DNA from: Curtobacterium sp. MCSS17_015
GTDB taxonomy: Bacteria > Actinomycetota > Actinomycetes > Actinomycetales > Microbacteriaceae
Direction of reading: 5' to 3'
Assembly (NCBI RefSeq): GCF_003234265.2
Contig: NZ_CP126256.1
Coordinates: forward strand, 2,852,001 to 2,916,000
Length of the DNA stretch: 64,000 nt
Shown: positions 62,982 to 64,000 of the stretch, in pieces
Layout: the number at the start of each line of letters is the position of its first letter
Position numbering within the stretch: position 1 is the stretch's first letter
Notes under the pieces: generated by a model
The model's database searches: none
What the model was told of the DNA's origin: nothing
Seen by the model: the letters and a program-made list of their open reading frames with translations, nothing else
Translations under genes and position numbers: made by a program

Positions 62982-63060
62982 CCGGCTGCCTGACAGCCCG
63001 GCTGCCTGACAGCCCGGCTGCCTGACAGCCCGGCTGCCTGACAGCCCCGGCTGCCTGACA
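62982..63060 (+). repeat. Tandem 16-bp array of small palindromes after phoU
   Basis: CCGGCTGCCTGACAGC is repeated four times exactly (62982, 62998, 63014, 63030) and once more in part after one extra C (63047). Each unit contains GGCTG-N5-CAGCC, a mini-hairpin. There are no spacers. Confidence 0.95.
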
Positions 63061-63077
63061 CGCCGCCGAACCGGCGA

Positions 63078-63120
63078 GACGCCGCCGCATCCCGCGGCGT
63101 CCCGCGGGGTCGGCGGCGTC
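63078..63120 (+). terminator. Hairpin after phoU
   Basis: GACGCCGCC (63078-63086) pairs with GGCGGCGTC (63112-63120); CCGCGG-type stems lie within the loop. Confidence 0.6.
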
Positions 63121-63169
63121 CTGCTGTCTCGGCGGTGTGCTGTGATCGGAGACCTGGGAGGATCGGGGC

Positions 63170-63712
63170 ATGGCCCAGGTCGCGATCATCATCAACGGCA
63201 TGCCCGGTTCCGGCAAGAGCACGGTGGGGGCCGCCCTCGCCGAGGTGCTCGGCTGCCCCTTCCTGTCGAAGGACCGCATCAAGGAGCCCCTGGCCGACAT
63301 CGCCGGACCGATGATCGACCCGCGCACGCTCGGCGGCGTCGCGATGGACACGATGTGGTCGATGGCCGGCGCGGTCGAGAACGGCGTCGTCGTCGACGCC
63401 GTCTGGCTGCCGTCCCGTGACCGTGCCTTCCTGGAGGCCGGGCTCACCACCGCAGGGTCGCCACGCGCCGTCGAGGTGTGGTGCGACGTCGACCGGGCCA
63501 CGGCCGAGGAGCGGCTCCGCGACCGCTACGACCCCGGCACGCTGCCGGTGCGCCACGACGTGCACGGTGACCTCGCCTCGGTGCTCGCCTTCTGGGACGA
63601 GCACGGCGTCGCGGTCGGGCCGGTCGGGGTGACGCCCGTCGTCCGGGTCGACACCGCCCGGCCCTACGACGTGGGCGTGCTCGTCCAGGAGATCGCCGCG
63701 CACTTCGCCTGA
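63170..63712 (+). CDS. Small P-loop kinase/AAA-type protein
   Basis: A 180-residue nucleotide-binding protein. Walker A is INGMPGSGKSTVG at the N-terminus, a kinase-like SKDRIKEPLADI and lid-type Arg-rich region (VDRATAEERLRDRYDPG) follow, and VRVDTARPYDV near the end resembles Zeta-toxin/ChlR-type small kinases. It has no antitoxin-like neighbour. The phosphate acceptor is unknown. GAGGAT ends 6 nt before the ATG. Confidence 0.85.
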   Translation: MAQVAIIINGMPGSGKSTVGAALAEVLGCPFLSKDRIKEPLADIAGPMIDPRTLGGVAMDTMWSMAGAVENGVVVDAVWLPSRDRAFLEAGLTTAGSPRAVEVWCDVDRATAEERLRDRYDPGTLPVRHDVHGDLASVLAFWDEHGVAVGPVGVTPVVRVDTARPYDVGVLVQEIAAHFA

Positions 63713-63726
63713 CGCAGCCCTGAGCC

Positions 63727-63870
63727 GACGCCGGACCGCCCGACGCCGGACCGCCCGGCCCGCGGACCGCCCGGCCGGCCGACCGCCCGGCACTCGGACC
63801 GCCCCGTCGCCCGATCCACACACCCCGGACCGCCGGACACTCGGATGGCCGGACCCTCGGATGGCCGGAC
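63727..63870. repeat. GGACCGCC-rich low-complexity region
   Basis: Imperfect repeats of GACGCCGGACCGCCC and later CTCGGATGGCCGGAC units; no coding region is seen here. Confidence 0.8.
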
Positions 63871-63874
63871 GCGA

Positions 63875-63904
63875 GGAGGCCCGCCCCAGCCGGGACGGGC
63901 CTCC
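63875..63904. terminator. Hairpin between convergent genes
   Basis: GGAGGCCCG (63875-63883) pairs with CGGGCCTCC (63896-63904), before the gpm stop read on the reverse strand. Confidence 0.8.
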
Positions 63905-63938
63905 AGACCGGATGCGACCTGCGTCGCCCCGGGTGGTC

Positions 63939-64000
63939 CTACTTCTTGGCGCCCTGCGCGGCGACGGCCGCAGCACCCGCTGCGGCGGCCTCCGGGTCGA
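63939..64000 (-). CDS. Phosphoglycerate mutase, C-terminal end only
   Basis: Twenty residues before a TAG stop read DPEAAAAGAAAVAAQGAKK, the usual end of actinobacterial 2,3-bisphosphoglycerate-dependent phosphoglycerate mutase (YLDP...VANQGKK-type). The gpm gene normally lies next to senX3-regX3/phoU in this group, which supports the call. The rest is outside the window. Confidence 0.7.
   Translation of the reverse strand, partial: DPEAAAAGAAAVAAQGAKK

Noticed and set aside
62982..63060. Possible CRISPR array
   Set aside because: Units are contiguous 16-mers without spacers and no cas gene is present.

Overview
The window reads as a stretch of core chromosome from a high-GC actinobacterium of the family Microbacteriaceae. 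It resembles Curtobacterium, but the genus is a guess from gene content and the very GC-rich third codon positions. Supporting signs are the order gpm / phoU / senX3-regX3 / carD / ispDF / cysS / rlmB, a bacterial XPB helicase beside its XPB/Ssl2-like partner, CarD, a DtxR/IdeR-type regulator, a lone groEL behind two CIRCE operators, DUF3027 beside a long cold-shock protein, and DUF2332, DUF3263 and DUF4032 proteins. There is no rRNA operon, prophage, insertion sequence or CRISPR array. Three tRNAs are present: Ala-CGC, Arg-CCT and Thr-TGT.

Layout. 1-6.9 kb: a partial Tat-type lipoprotein, a VOC protein, tRNA-Ala, a membrane protein, an acetyltransferase, galU, 5-formyl-THF cyclo-ligase, an FmdB-type zinc ribbon with a Gly/Ser tail, mscL and a CDP-alcohol phosphatidyltransferase. 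6.5-10.7 kb: a giant helicase-like protein whose Walker motifs are eroded, coupled to a small disordered protein. 10.8-14.9 kb: a CitE-like lyase, oxidoreductases and small envelope proteins. 14.9-21.1 kb, one strand: a SahH-like hydrolase, a deaminase-type amidohydrolase and a cupin joined by 4-bp overlaps, then a complete amino-acid ABC transporter. 21.1-28.7 kb: PrsW-like protease, glutaredoxin, nadE, EamA transporter, tRNA-Arg, HNH nuclease, and an NlpC/P60 cell-wall protein with a structured leader. A gene-free stretch with an orphan promoter, a lipoprotein and a broken gene tail follow. 29-38.7 kb: DtxR-type regulator, serC, DUF3027 and cold-shock genes, XPB pair, and a two-component system. 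38.7-45.5 kb: a DUF559-type nuclease gene between two copies of a palindromic repeat, groEL, csp, LytR_C, DUF3263, DUF2332, ElaA-like and msrB. 45.5-54.7 kb: a GT-C-like membrane protein, aldo/keto reductase, hydrolase with a duplicated 3' end, NAD(P)HX epimerase, zinc metallopeptidase, DsbA-like protein, MsiK/UgpC-type ATPase and DUF4032. 55-64 kb: rlmB, cysS, ispDF, carD, a lipoprotein, regX3-senX3, two Pho boxes, phoU, a P-loop kinase and the C-terminus of gpm.

How genes work together. Phosphate sensing (SenX3/RegX3, Pho boxes, PhoU) forms one divergent unit. The 21.1-14.9 kb run looks like an uptake-and-breakdown pathway for a thio-nucleoside or amino-acid compound such as S-adenosylhomocysteine; that assignment is inferred. 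Convergent genes are repeatedly separated by long perfect hairpins built on a shared GACGGGAGGC-like base. Many genes carry a -10-like hexamer ending 6-8 nt before the start codon, suggesting widespread leaderless transcripts. The strongest candidates for something undescribed are the SahH-like/deaminase/cupin/ABC cluster, the catalytically eroded helicase, the 80-bp REP-like repeat family, and the orphan promoter with a foldable gene-free transcript near 27.9 kb.
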